Origin: JAUIGE01 sp045106685
GTDB lineage: Bacteria; Bacteroidota; Bacteroidia; J057
Direction: 5' to 3'
Assembly: GCA_045106685.1 (NCBI GenBank)
Contig: JBGCFB010000138.1
Location: 1-34,385 of the forward strand
DNA length: 34,385 nucleotides
Of the stretch, positions 8,367 through 16,860 are shown one piece after another. The notes beneath the pieces are model-generated. The model was not told the origin of the DNA. It was given only the letters and a program-made list of their open reading frames with translations, and did no database searches. The stretch's first letter is position 1. Each line of letters begins with the position of its first letter. Both the position numbers and the translations under genes were made by a program.

Positions 8367-10022
8367 TTAGCGAATGCTATTGATAATCGAATTGATGGTG
8401 CCTGCTTTTTGATTAAACAGATAATCATAGGTTCCGACGGCGACGATTCTGATTCCTGAGTTCGTGCGGGTTGCGCGGCCTTTCCAGAGGTAATTACCAT
8501 TCATGGAGAAGGTCTGCCCTTGCAGGCTATTGCCGTTGCGATCATAGGTAACCTCGCTGCCCATATAGCTGAGATACTGCGCGATGACGCCCATCGCTTC
8601 GTCGACACTGGTGGCAGCGACATCATACACCATGGCATTCGCCGTCATGTCGGGAGATATAGCCTCAAGGCTTACAATCGGCATATCCGGATAAGGACGG
8701 CGGCGTGCGGACCATCCACTCGGCAGGGCAAATGACAAAGGACCTGCGGTCCTATTCGCAGAAGATGAACCTCCTCCTCCGCTATTATTTCCTCCTCCTG
8801 AAGAAGCGCCAGAAGAGCTCCTTTTTCTCGTTGCAGCAACTGCCACATTCTTGGTTGCGCCCGGAGCAAATTTTGCCGCAATTTCGTCCACCTTTTTACG
8901 CATAAACGCATCGTCATTCAGGTTCATCGGCGTGACGCCTTGTCCATGAAGCGCGTGCACATCGATAATCGCATAGCGCGGATCGCCCATTTGGGCTTTT
9001 TGAATAAACTCCTGTAGCTGTTTTTGTCCTGCCTCAAAAGCCGTTTTCACATCACTAATCGACCCCAAACCTTCTCCTCCAATACCTGTCGCCTCAATCG
9101 CATAATACTGCCCTTTCATCTTGAATCCAGGATATGCATGCCCGGGTATCAAGTAGATAATAGGATCAATTCCTGCGGCGGAGAGTACGCTCGCATACAA
9201 CAAGCTTAGCTCCAGGCACAAGCCTGTATTTCCTGTGATCACCTCACGTGGCAAACGGTTATGCTGCGCAGAAGATGACACATCGTCCATCTGCTTGGGA
9301 ATAAACTGGGTGCTGCTGTAGACCATGTGCGACATGCGCGTGGCCTCATAAATCCCACACAACACATTCACTGCGCCTTTTACATCCTGAGCCACCGCTG
9401 CCGATTCTCCCTTCAATACCTTTTCCTGAAGGACTTGTGTGTAATACTTTACGATAGGATCATTGGGCGTAACAAAACAGGCAAGCAGCTCTTTATTGCT
9501 AAAGACATCGGCCCAACCGGCCACTTCGCTTTTGGGGACATTGGTAAAAATAAATTCGTTGCGATTGGTGATGCGAAAAGCAAATTCCTCTTCGATCACA
9601 TCGTCTTCTTCTGCGCCATCCCAGGTAATTTCGATTTCCGCTTTTTCGAGTGACTCGGTCATCTTGGCGGTGATTTCTTCCTTAAATTTTGGATAGCAGA
9701 CCACCGCAGCGGTTTGGCCTTCAAACATTTCCCCAATCACATCAAGCTCGGTCCACTCGATAAAGCCTGGCACACGATAGCGTACGGTTACATCTTCAAG
9801 CGCTTTGCCGGAGTTGTTTTTGATGCGGGCTTTGAACAAATAATGCTTTCCATCGAGCGCCTCTTTATTAGCGTAGACCTGGTGCGCAGCTGGCATGACA
9901 TAGGCTACTTTTTGAATCTCGACATCGACATCATCAGAACCGGATGAACCTGTAAAGAAACTCACGGCAAACAGGCAAGCGCCAGCGAGTAACAAAAGGA
10001 GCGGAAACAAGAACTTTTTCAT
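8367..10022 (-). CDS. Transglutaminase-like envelope protein
   Basis: The 551-residue protein starts with a hydrophobic N-terminus (MKKFLFPLLLLLAGACLFAV) that is either a lipoprotein signal (AGAC) or a membrane anchor. Residues about 35-140 look like an immunoglobulin-type beta domain. The transglutaminase-like core lies near residues 255-320: GLCLELSLLYASVLSAAGI carries the Cys nucleophile, GHAYPGF the His, and YYAIEAT an acidic residue where the third catalytic Asp usually sits. A Ser/Gly-rich linker (residues about 400-430) leads to a C-terminal domain starting SFALPSGW that resembles PsbP/DcrB-like lipoprotein domains. Family members can be peptidases or acyltransferases. The catalytic assignment is moderately sure, the substrate unknown. 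Confidence 0.75.
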   Translation of the reverse strand: MKKFLFPLLLLLAGACLFAVSFFTGSSGSDDVDVEIQKVAYVMPAAHQVYANKEALDGKHYLFKARIKNNSGKALEDVTVRYRVPGFIEWTELDVIGEMFEGQTAAVVCYPKFKEEITAKMTESLEKAEIEITWDGAEEDDVIEEEFAFRITNRNEFIFTNVPKSEVAGWADVFSNKELLACFVTPNDPIVKYYTQVLQEKVLKGESAAVAQDVKGAVNVLCGIYEATRMSHMVYSSTQFIPKQMDDVSSSAQHNRLPREVITGNTGLCLELSLLYASVLSAAGIDPIIYLIPGHAYPGFKMKGQYYAIEATGIGGEGLGSISDVKTAFEAGQKQLQEFIQKAQMGDPRYAIIDVHALHGQGVTPMNLNDDAFMRKKVDEIAAKFAPGATKNVAVAATRKRSSSGASSGGGNNSGGGGSSSANRTAGPLSFALPSGWSARRRPYPDMPIVSLEAISPDMTANAMVYDVAATSVDEAMGVIAQYLSYMGSEVTYDRNGNSLQGQTFSMNGNYLWKGRATRTNSGIRIVAVGTYDYLFNQKAGTINSIINSIR

Positions 10023-10102
10023 ATGCTTAGTCAGGTAGGTAAAAAATAGTTGTACCTGGCTATGGCATATGTTTGGATTAGGTTAACAATAAAAACTTCT
10101 GC

Positions 10103-10187
10103 AATCGCTAATCGTCATTCTGCAATCTGCGATGGTTTTACACAGAAAGCAGAATGACGATTGCAGATTAGCGATTGCAGATTGGAG
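10103..10187. repeat. Inverted repeat of 7-nt AATC words
   Basis: The left arm has AATC at 10103, 10110 and 10124 with ATTC at 10117 completing the 7-nt step. The right arm has GATT at 10159, 10166, 10173 and 10180, again exactly every 7 nt. The arms are flanked by AAAAACTTCT at 10091-10100 and its complement near 10187-10196, and share CAGAATGACGATT-type sequence, so the whole can fold into a long imperfect hairpin. It fills the 208-bp gap between two minus-strand genes. Confidence 0.85.
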
Positions 10188-10193
10188 AAGTTT

Positions 10194-10217
10194 TTTTGTG
10201 TTTGCCTAAACACAAAA
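10194..10217. terminator. Perfect 10-bp hairpin after the T9SS gene
   Basis: TTTTGTGTTT (10194-10203) pairs with AAACACAAAA (10208-10217) around GCCT. It lies 14 bp past the stop codon of the minus-strand gene ending at 10231, so it may end or protect that transcript. The stem is A/U-rich and no U-tract follows on the minus strand, so this is only a possible terminator. Confidence 0.5.
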
Positions 10218-10230
10218 CTTCTTCAATCTC

Positions 10231-10737
10231 CTACAGCTTCTCCAGATTAAATACCGCTCCGGTTTTATGTTTGTCTGAAAAAAGTACTATTCGATAAACA
10301 CCAGTAGCAAGCGCCGAAACATCGAGTTCGGTATTATTCATTCCAGCAACGAGTTTTACTTGCTTATCAGAAAGCACCTTTTTTCCTGCATTATCAATAA
10401 CAGAAATCGTCATGTTGGCGGAGGTAGGATATTCCAATGAGAGGGTAACGGTGCTGGTCGTAGGGTTAGGATAAATTTGGTACTCCAAATTAACGTCAAC
10501 CGCATTATCGATACTTACTGCTCCCGTCAAGACTTCCTGCTGGAATCCCTGCGTAAACACCAACGTTCCTTGAGAGATCGTCTCCACAACCGTTTCTCCT
10601 ACGGTCGTACTGAGGCTTGTTTGTCCATTTTCCAACATGCCTCCCGTCGTACTGACCACCTGCCTTTCCAGGCTCAGTTGCCCAAAAGCAAAGCTAGAAA
10701 AGCCCGCCAGTATGAGCATCGTAATTAAATTTCGCAT
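10231..10737 (-). CDS. T9SS type A sorting-domain surface protein
   Basis: This 168-residue protein has a signal peptide (MRNLITMLILAGFSSFAFGQ). A short mature region (STTGGMLENGQTSLSTTVGE, then FTQGFQQ) of a type common in Bacteroidota follows, and then a T9SS type A sorting domain of about 80 residues (YQIYPNPT near residue 86, ALATGVYRIVLF near the end). It should cross the inner membrane by Sec and be attached to or released from the cell surface by T9SS. Its start lies 3 bp after the stop of the S74 fibre gene on the same strand, so the two form one operon. I infer that it partners or anchors the fibre protein. Confidence 0.88.
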   Translation of the reverse strand: MRNLITMLILAGFSSFAFGQLSLERQVVSTTGGMLENGQTSLSTTVGETVVETISQGTLVFTQGFQQEVLTGAVSIDNAVDVNLEYQIYPNPTTSTVTLSLEYPTSANMTISVIDNAGKKVLSDKQVKLVAGMNNTELDVSALATGVYRIVLFSDKHKTGAVFNLEKL

Positions 10738-10740
10738 CGC

Positions 10741-13233
10741 TTATTTTTTAGATTTGATAAGGTCTTCAAGGGCTTTCAGACGTGCTTCAAGCTGATCGAT
10801 ACGTTGCTCCTGCTGGTCGATAATACCTTGCTGTTCCTGAGTAGCTTTGATCAAAACAGGAACGAGGTCTGAGTAAAAAACGCCCATGCGGTGAGCCTTC
10901 ACTTCACTTTTTTCACCTGTCTCCTCATCCTGCACCCATTCGGTATCCTTCACCACTTCTGGAATAACTTTCTGTACTTCTTGCGCGATCAAGCCTAGTT
11001 TCAAGCCATATTCAGGAGTTTCGATCCACTCAAAGCTTACTGGCTTGAGTTGCAGCACAGAAGACAAGCCATAACTGATAGCATTAATATTCTGCTTCTC
11101 ACGACGGTCAGATGTGTTGATGGTACCGTTGGTGGCAAATACAGTGCTCCAGCGCTTGGTTGAGTTTCCGAGGCTTCTGCCATTATTAGTAACAGGGCGT
11201 AATGTTGCATCAAAGTCCAAAACATATGAACCTCCATCAGTAATTTCTTCAAAGGTTCCAAGACGAGTCGTACCAATAACCTGAAGGTTAGCAGCAGGGA
11301 AATCTGTACCAATACCGACGTTACCATTCTTTTGCACCGTCATTGCATTGTCTCGGGCAGAAGGACCTGTTCCAATCCCAATTTCGAAAATAGGATCTGT
11401 TGCCACCCATGCAGTAGCACTTCCACGGCTATCGTTATAGCGGCCGATAGCCATACTCGCATATGACTCGGCTTGAACAGCATTTCCGATCGCAACAGAA
11501 TAAATGGCTTGTGCCTCGGCAAAGTATCCAGCGGCAAAGCTGTAATTTTGCTCTGCGTCTGTACTATAACCCAACGCTGTAGAACCAAGTGCAAAGGCAT
11601 CAGTGTTGAAACCCATCGCGGTGGAGTACTGTCCATCTGCATTGGAGAAGAAGCCCGAAGCAAAGGCGTAGCTATTGGTGGCTTCGGTGTCGCGGCCCAT
11701 GGCTGTAGCACCAAATCCCTGGGCACGTGTGTTGTATCCTGAGGCAAAAGAATAGAGCCCGATACTATCACGGTTCCAATAGGTACTGGCAGCACCCGTA
11801 GCTACCGTTCCGACACGGAAGGCGTGTAGGTCAGGCAAAAACATGAGTTTGTCTCCATTTCCAAGTGTATCCGTACCAAAGAGCACGCGCTTCCCATTGC
11901 CGATATGAAAAGTCGTTTTAGGAGAAATCCCCACATTAAGGCCCAACCTTCCGTCACCTGTCAGCGACATGATATCGCCCGAAGTTCCATTCCAGAAGTT
12001 GAGGCGGTCGTTGCGATTATTGCTCGCGATATATGCCGCAATCGTCCAATAATTGGAGCCATTGTTATTCTGCATCCTAATGCGCGCGTAGTCATTGCCG
12101 TTCTCATGGAGCAAAAGCTGCGGATCAGAAAGCGAAGCATTCGCAAATATTTCCAATTTTCCATCGGGTGAAGTCGTACCAATACCGATGTCACCACTGT
12201 TGTAGTATGCGTCAGTACCGCTCGTGCTCCAGACAGAACCTCCTCCGGTATTATCAGATCCAGGAGCCCAGGCGCTACCATTCCACTTCAGGACTTGTCC
12301 GCTGGAAGGAGCCGTACTGGAAACTGTGCGTCCGCGCAGGCCGCGTACCGTAAGCGCATTAAAATTGCCGCTCACATCGCCTGCCGCAGAAGAAGCTGCT
12401 GTAAGCCCAGTATTTGAAATAACATTGCCCGAAATACTAATTCCTGCACCAGCCGTATAGGTTGATCCACCAGCGGGAAGCGTCACGCTGCCACCACCAT
12501 TGGAGAGGCTGAGGGAATTGCCAGAAAGCGAAAGCGTCTGGATTTCATTCGATGCATTATTATCGGCATCACCGCTATTGGAGATCGTATTTCCAGAGAT
12601 GCTGATACCTGAGCCGGCATTGTAGGTCGTGCCTGTGGGGAGCGTCACGCTGCCACCACCATTGGAAAGGCTCAGCGTCGCACCCGAAACAGAAAGAGCC
12701 TGAATTTCATTATTGGGATCATTATCTGCATCGTTGACATTGTCTGGGCGAGGTTCCCAGGCGCTGCCTGTCCAGGTAAGTTTGAATCCGTTTGTGGGAG
12801 TTCCTGAGACGTTATTAAGGCCTTCCAGGCCCATGTCTACAGTGCCAGCTTCCTTAGCATAGATACTATATGGCACGCTCATAAATTGCATAGTTCCCAT
12901 ATTGACAAAGCCCGATCCGCGATCTATTTCTACCTTGAGAAAGTGATCACTCGCGTCCCAGTCAATGCCAGCAAACGTACCCGTCGCAACTGTACCGTCG
13001 CCTATCGACAGCGTGAAAAGACCGTAGTTATTGGTCTGTACATTATGCTCTTCAACATAGACATCATTTACGCCTGCCTGCACAGAAAGTCGAATGGTGA
13101 CATTCTGATTGGTGAGGAGTGTGGTTCCGTCACGCGCTACTGCCTGATAGGAGATCGCCTCGGGAGCTTGAGCAAATAAAAAGCTCGTGGGCACCAGGAT
13201 TAGGCCCACTACAAAAAGCAAGAAGTGTTTCAT
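10741..13233 (-). CDS. S74 endosialidase-chaperone fibre protein with YadA-like head repeats
   Basis: The 830-residue protein has a signal peptide (MKHFLLFVVGLILVPTSFLF, then AQ) and an N-terminal domain beginning APEAISYQAVARDG, typical of secreted Bacteroidota fibre proteins. A 54-residue unit containing LSLSNGGGSVTLP is repeated in tandem in the middle. Residues near 500-610 hold YadA/Hep_Hag-like head repeats (TAMG, TALGYST, VAIGN, MAIGR) that normally form a trimeric beta-roll. The C-terminus is a peptidase S74 domain (TSDRREKQNINAISYG, GLIAQEVQKVIPEVV), an intramolecular chaperone that trimerises phage and bacterial fibres and usually cleaves itself just before the Ser of this motif, followed by a coiled coil. 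It lies upstream of the T9SS gene in one operon. Confidence 0.9.
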   Translation of the reverse strand: MKHFLLFVVGLILVPTSFLFAQAPEAISYQAVARDGTTLLTNQNVTIRLSVQAGVNDVYVEEHNVQTNNYGLFTLSIGDGTVATGTFAGIDWDASDHFLKVEIDRGSGFVNMGTMQFMSVPYSIYAKEAGTVDMGLEGLNNVSGTPTNGFKLTWTGSAWEPRPDNVNDADNDPNNEIQALSVSGATLSLSNGGGSVTLPTGTTYNAGSGISISGNTISNSGDADNNASNEIQTLSLSGNSLSLSNGGGSVTLPAGGSTYTAGAGISISGNVISNTGLTAASSAAGDVSGNFNALTVRGLRGRTVSSTAPSSGQVLKWNGSAWAPGSDNTGGGSVWSTSGTDAYYNSGDIGIGTTSPDGKLEIFANASLSDPQLLLHENGNDYARIRMQNNNGSNYWTIAAYIASNNRNDRLNFWNGTSGDIMSLTGDGRLGLNVGISPKTTFHIGNGKRVLFGTDTLGNGDKLMFLPDLHAFRVGTVATGAASTYWNRDSIGLYSFASGYNTRAQGFGATAMGRDTEATNSYAFASGFFSNADGQYSTAMGFNTDAFALGSTALGYSTDAEQNYSFAAGYFAEAQAIYSVAIGNAVQAESYASMAIGRYNDSRGSATAWVATDPIFEIGIGTGPSARDNAMTVQKNGNVGIGTDFPAANLQVIGTTRLGTFEEITDGGSYVLDFDATLRPVTNNGRSLGNSTKRWSTVFATNGTINTSDRREKQNINAISYGLSSVLQLKPVSFEWIETPEYGLKLGLIAQEVQKVIPEVVKDTEWVQDEETGEKSEVKAHRMGVFYSDLVPVLIKATQEQQGIIDQQEQRIDQLEARLKALEDLIKSKK
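12403..12711 (-). repeat. Tandem 162-bp repeat inside the S74 gene
   Basis: Two copies of a 54-codon unit start at 12711 and 12549 (NEIQ in each). DNA identity is high around the shared SLSNGGGSVTLP coding stretch (12481 and 12643 on the plus strand). The unit looks like a shaft repeat and may vary in copy number between strains. Confidence 0.75.
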
Positions 13234-13338
13234 TTTAAAGTAAAGTTTGGTTTTAGGAAATGGAAAATACTAAAAAAACAGCTCAGAGCCTTATATTGTA
13301 CCTGTTTTTGCTCTTCCTTTTTCCAGTGAAAAATTCCA

Positions 13339-16300
13339 ATGAACAAGTCTTTATCGTATAAGTTCGTACTGGCTTTCCTGTTTCTATTTTCCATCATCCA
13401 CGCCCAGTCTCCTGTAACCGACTCCGCTATATTGGCAGGAAACAAGCTTTGGATAGCAGGAGACTATGATGGCGCTTTTTCTTTGTTCCAAAAAAGCAGA
13501 CAAAAAGCTATCGAGGAAAACGACAACGAACTCCTCGCTTATGCCCTCACATTTTCGGGAAAATACTTAGCCAGAATGGGCGCGACTCAGCAAGCCTTGC
13601 TTACACTTGACTCGGTCATCGCACTTCAGGACTCGCTGCATCCGGCGGTTATTATGGCACGACGTGAGCAATCTTCGATAGTAGTGAGGCAGGGCAGTTT
13701 CGAAAAAGGCATCGCTGACATGGAGTACCTCGCCAGTCAATTACCAGCGATTCCCCCTTCTCAGGATTCTCTCCGAGCACTTGTGTACAATAGCCTGGGC
13801 AACTTCTATATCGCGATTGACGAACTGGATACAGGCATGGTCTACTGCACAAAGGCACTCGAAATCCGTCGCAGGATTTTACCACCCAACCATCCCTATC
13901 TCGCGTTTGGTGAAAATGCTATCGGGACGGTACTGACGTGGCAAGGTTCGTACAAAGAGGCAGAAGGACATTTGCAAAAGGCGCTGGATATTTTTGAAGT
14001 AAATTTTGGCCCAAATCACCCACAAGCACTCAAAATCAAGACGAATATCGCCGTCATTTATACTGATATCGGCCAAAGCGCCAACGCCATTTCGATTTAT
14101 GAAGAATGCATGCAGTACATCGATGATATGCAACCACAAGGAAGTATCATCACCTTGCTCAACATGGGTTCAGCATATATGACGCTTAGCGACTATCAAG
14201 AAGCGCTTAATATGTTCAACCTTGCCGAGGCCCGTGTGAAACAATACCCGGACCTCCTCGCTGAAGCCGATTCCTATATCGCTGGCGAACGAAGTCTGAT
14301 TTATTCTTCACTAGGCAATCAGGAACTGGCACTGTTCCATTTGGACAAATCTATCGCAGAGCTTACGCGATTGTATGGAGCAGAAGACAGGCAGTTGGCG
14401 TCGAGTTTCCTGCGAAAGGGGGTGATTCTAGGCAGGATGGATCGATTTGCTGAAGCAGAGCCTGCATTTGAACGAGCTGTCTATCTTTCAAACCTCAACG
14501 CCAGTCCCAAAGATTTAATCCGCGGACATGTGTATGAATTCTACGGGGATATTCTGGTGCGTCAAGGAAAAAGGGAAGAAGCGCGAGAGCAGTTAAATAA
14601 GGCGCTGGACGTATACTCCACTACTGAAGTTCCCTGGAATATTGCAGATGTATATGCTTCTATCAGCGACTCCTGGGCAACCGAAGGGAACTATGCAAAA
14701 GCAACTGAAGCAATCAAAAAAGGCTGGCAAGCTATTGATCCGAATTATGAATTTTCATTGAACCCAACGGAATCCGTCAGTCAGTATTGGAACAAAAAGC
14801 CAATAGAGAATATCCTCAATGCGATGTCTGGTCTCAATATGGCGTTGTACGATAAGAATCGCGACACCTTAGACCTGCGCAATGCGCTTCGCTGCACCGA
14901 ATTGGCCATTGGAGTACTTGATAGCCAGGCGCACTATTATGAAGTTTCTGCTTATCGCGAAACCTCATCAGAATTGCTCGTGGAGTATTATGAAGATGCT
15001 ATTTCTTTCTGCAATCTACTATACTCGCAGACTGGTAATGAAGCCTATATTAAAAGAGCTTTTGATCTGGCAGAAAAAAATAAAGTAACCAATCTGCGTG
15101 ATCACCTGCGTGATATTCAAGCCCTCAATTTTGCCAGCGTTCCTACAGAACTGATCCAACGTGAACAGCAATACCGTCAGCAGCTTACCGAGCTATTCGA
15201 CCCGAAAGCAGAAGACAATTTGTTACTGGAGCAACGTGATCTCACACTGGAATATCGTGATTTTTTGATACAACTAGAACGCGATTACCCAGAGTATTTT
15301 CGATTGAAATATTCTGGATACTCCCCATCGGTGGCTAATATTCAGCAACGGCTTGCGCCCGATGAGGCGATGTACAGCTACTTCAGCGGAAAAAAAGCCT
15401 GGCACATTTTCTACGTGACCAAAAAGCAGCTTGCGATGTTCGAAATTCCGCATAAAGAAACTAGCGAAACGATAGCGGACTACGCCAGCTTTATTGCGAC
15501 TCCTCCTCAGTTGGATAGTATTGATATAAAAGAACTGGGAAGGCGCGTGCTCAAAGCGACGAAGCAGCTTCTACCCAAATTATCCGAACAACCCGAAAAT
15601 CTTATCATTATCGGCGAGGACATCCTAAGCCAGTTTCCTTTTGAAACACTGTTGACTGGCGAGATATCAAATCGGGATTACAAAAGCTGGCCTTTCCTTG
15701 GGAAGAAATCTACGATCCACTACGCCTATTCGGCTGAGCTTTGGTACAACAAACAATCGATAACACAACGCAAAAAAACGGGACAATACATAGGCTTTGC
15801 GCCACAGTTCAAAGGCGATCAGGTGATCGCGCGTGTGATGCCCGGAAACCTGGCCTTCAATGCCGATGAAGTCCGACGCGTCTCCAATATCATGGGAGGA
15901 AAAACCTATATAGGAGATCGTGCAGGAGAGGTTTCCCTTAAGTCCTTGCAGCAAGGTCCGTACATTCTGCACTTTGCTACGCATGCCTACGCCAACTTTG
16001 CTCAGGCACGAAAAGCTTGTCTATTCTTCAGCCCTGAAGGCGATTCATCGGAAGATAATCGTCTGCATGCGCATGAGATTTACGGGCTGGATCTTCCCAG
16101 TCAGCTTACCGTGCTCAGTGCTTGCCATACAGGTCTTGGGCCTTATCTGCCAGGCGAAGGTGTGATGAGTTTGGCGCGGGCATTTCAATTTGCGGGAAGC
16201 GAACGCGTGCTTACCACCCTTTGGCACGCCGACGACAAAGCGATATCTGATATCACGGTGCGCTTCTTTGAAGGACTGCATGAAGGCCAGACTACGGCCA

Positions 16301-16503
16301 AGGCGCTTCGCCTTGCGAAGCAAGCTTACCTCGCTGAAAGCGACAATATCCACGCGCATCCTTACTTCTGGGGATCGTATATTTTGCTCGGTGAACCAGG
16401 AACCATTAAGGCTGAAAGCAAGGCTTTTTGGCCGTTTTGGGCAGGTTTCCTGCTGTTGGTTGGGATGTTAGGGGCTGTTCTGTTAAAAAGATCTGATCGC
16501 TGA
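13339..16503 (+). CDS. TPR-CHAT protein (caspase-like) with C-terminal membrane anchor
   Basis: The 1054-residue protein has a signal peptide (LVLAFLF-type hydrophobic stretch ending HAQ near residue 24), then many tetratricopeptide repeats from about residue 40 to 460, including kinesin-light-chain-like units (ALEIRRRILPPNHPYLAFGE; KALDIFEVNFGPNHPQAL). The C-terminal CHAT domain holds the catalytic pair typical of caspase/separase-fold peptidases: His882 in HFATHA and Cys929 in LSACHTG. GEGVMSLARAFQFAGSERVL and TLWHADD also match the family. A final hydrophobic helix (residues about 1030-1050) before KRSDR should anchor it in the inner membrane, leaving TPR and CHAT in the periplasm. It diverges from the S74 operon across 105 bp. 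Target and trigger are unknown. Confidence 0.92.
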   Translation: MNKSLSYKFVLAFLFLFSIIHAQSPVTDSAILAGNKLWIAGDYDGAFSLFQKSRQKAIEENDNELLAYALTFSGKYLARMGATQQALLTLDSVIALQDSLHPAVIMARREQSSIVVRQGSFEKGIADMEYLASQLPAIPPSQDSLRALVYNSLGNFYIAIDELDTGMVYCTKALEIRRRILPPNHPYLAFGENAIGTVLTWQGSYKEAEGHLQKALDIFEVNFGPNHPQALKIKTNIAVIYTDIGQSANAISIYEECMQYIDDMQPQGSIITLLNMGSAYMTLSDYQEALNMFNLAEARVKQYPDLLAEADSYIAGERSLIYSSLGNQELALFHLDKSIAELTRLYGAEDRQLASSFLRKGVILGRMDRFAEAEPAFERAVYLSNLNASPKDLIRGHVYEFYGDILVRQGKREEAREQLNKALDVYSTTEVPWNIADVYASISDSWATEGNYAKATEAIKKGWQAIDPNYEFSLNPTESVSQYWNKKPIENILNAMSGLNMALYDKNRDTLDLRNALRCTELAIGVLDSQAHYYEVSAYRETSSELLVEYYEDAISFCNLLYSQTGNEAYIKRAFDLAEKNKVTNLRDHLRDIQALNFASVPTELIQREQQYRQQLTELFDPKAEDNLLLEQRDLTLEYRDFLIQLERDYPEYFRLKYSGYSPSVANIQQRLAPDEAMYSYFSGKKAWHIFYVTKKQLAMFEIPHKETSETIADYASFIATPPQLDSIDIKELGRRVLKATKQLLPKLSEQPENLIIIGEDILSQFPFETLLTGEISNRDYKSWPFLGKKSTIHYAYSAELWYNKQSITQRKKTGQYIGFAPQFKGDQVIARVMPGNLAFNADEVRRVSNIMGGKTYIGDRAGEVSLKSLQQGPYILHFATHAYANFAQARKACLFFSPEGDSSEDNRLHAHEIYGLDLPSQLTVLSACHTGLGPYLPGEGVMSLARAFQFAGSERVLTTLWHADDKAISDITVRFFEGLHEGQTTAKALRLAKQAYLAESDNIHAHPYFWGSYILLGEPGTIKAESKAFWPFWAGFLLLVGMLGAVLLKRSDR

Positions 16504-16573
16504 TGTCGAATGTAGTATTTCGTATATCTACTGCGCCTCTTTGTTCTCTTTCCTCATTTTTTGAAAATACGAG

Positions 16574-16840
16574 ATACTATATCAGAGCTGTTCATTCATT
16601 TTTTCGAAATAAATAAAACGATCGTTTTCCCTATAAAACGAGACTAAACCAACAAAACCCTTTTGTGGCCTGAGCGGAGTCGAAGGCCTCTCAACCAAAA
16701 ATCTACAGATTTTCTTGCCATTATGGCTTCGACTCCGCTCAGCCACCAGCTATTTAGCTGGCAAAAATCGCGATTAAAGACGCCACAGCGCTATTATTAT
16801 TTCATTTTTTTGAATGAACACCCCTAATACTATATCAGAG
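16574..16840. mobile_element. MITE-like element with 14-bp flanking direct repeats
   Basis: ATACTATATCAGAG occurs at 16574-16587 and again at 16827-16840, which looks like a target-site duplication around a 239-bp insert. The insert has near-terminal inverted repeats of 23 bp: 16590-16612 begins GTTCATTCA and ends GAAATAA, and 16797-16819 is its reverse complement at both ends with the central A/T tract inverted (16 of 23 matching). Inside are a 14-bp palindrome (16615-16628), the long hairpin at 16665-16746 and small hairpins at 16697-16712 and 16746-16761. No coding sequence is present, so it would be non-autonomous. It fills the 357-bp gap between converging genes. Confidence 0.6.
16665..16746. 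repeat. Inverted repeat, TGAGCGGAGTCGAAG family
   Basis: The left arm at 16665-16685 (containing TGAGCGGAGTCGAAG) pairs with 16727-16746 (containing CTTCGACTCCGCTCA) in 20 base pairs with one bulged C. This arm sequence is widespread between genes in Bacteroidota and some other bacteria, as I recall. Here it lies inside the putative MITE, between converging genes, and could work as a terminator. Confidence 0.85.
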
Positions 16841-16860
16841 ATCAGATGGAAAAACAGCCA

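Noticed and set aside
8291..8500. Longer N-terminus for the protein at 7667-8290
   Set aside because: It overlaps the palindrome and the preceding gene; the signal peptide begins at 8290.
10741..13233. Prophage tail fibre
   Set aside because: The protein has a Sec signal peptide, its operon partner is a T9SS protein, and no other phage gene is near.
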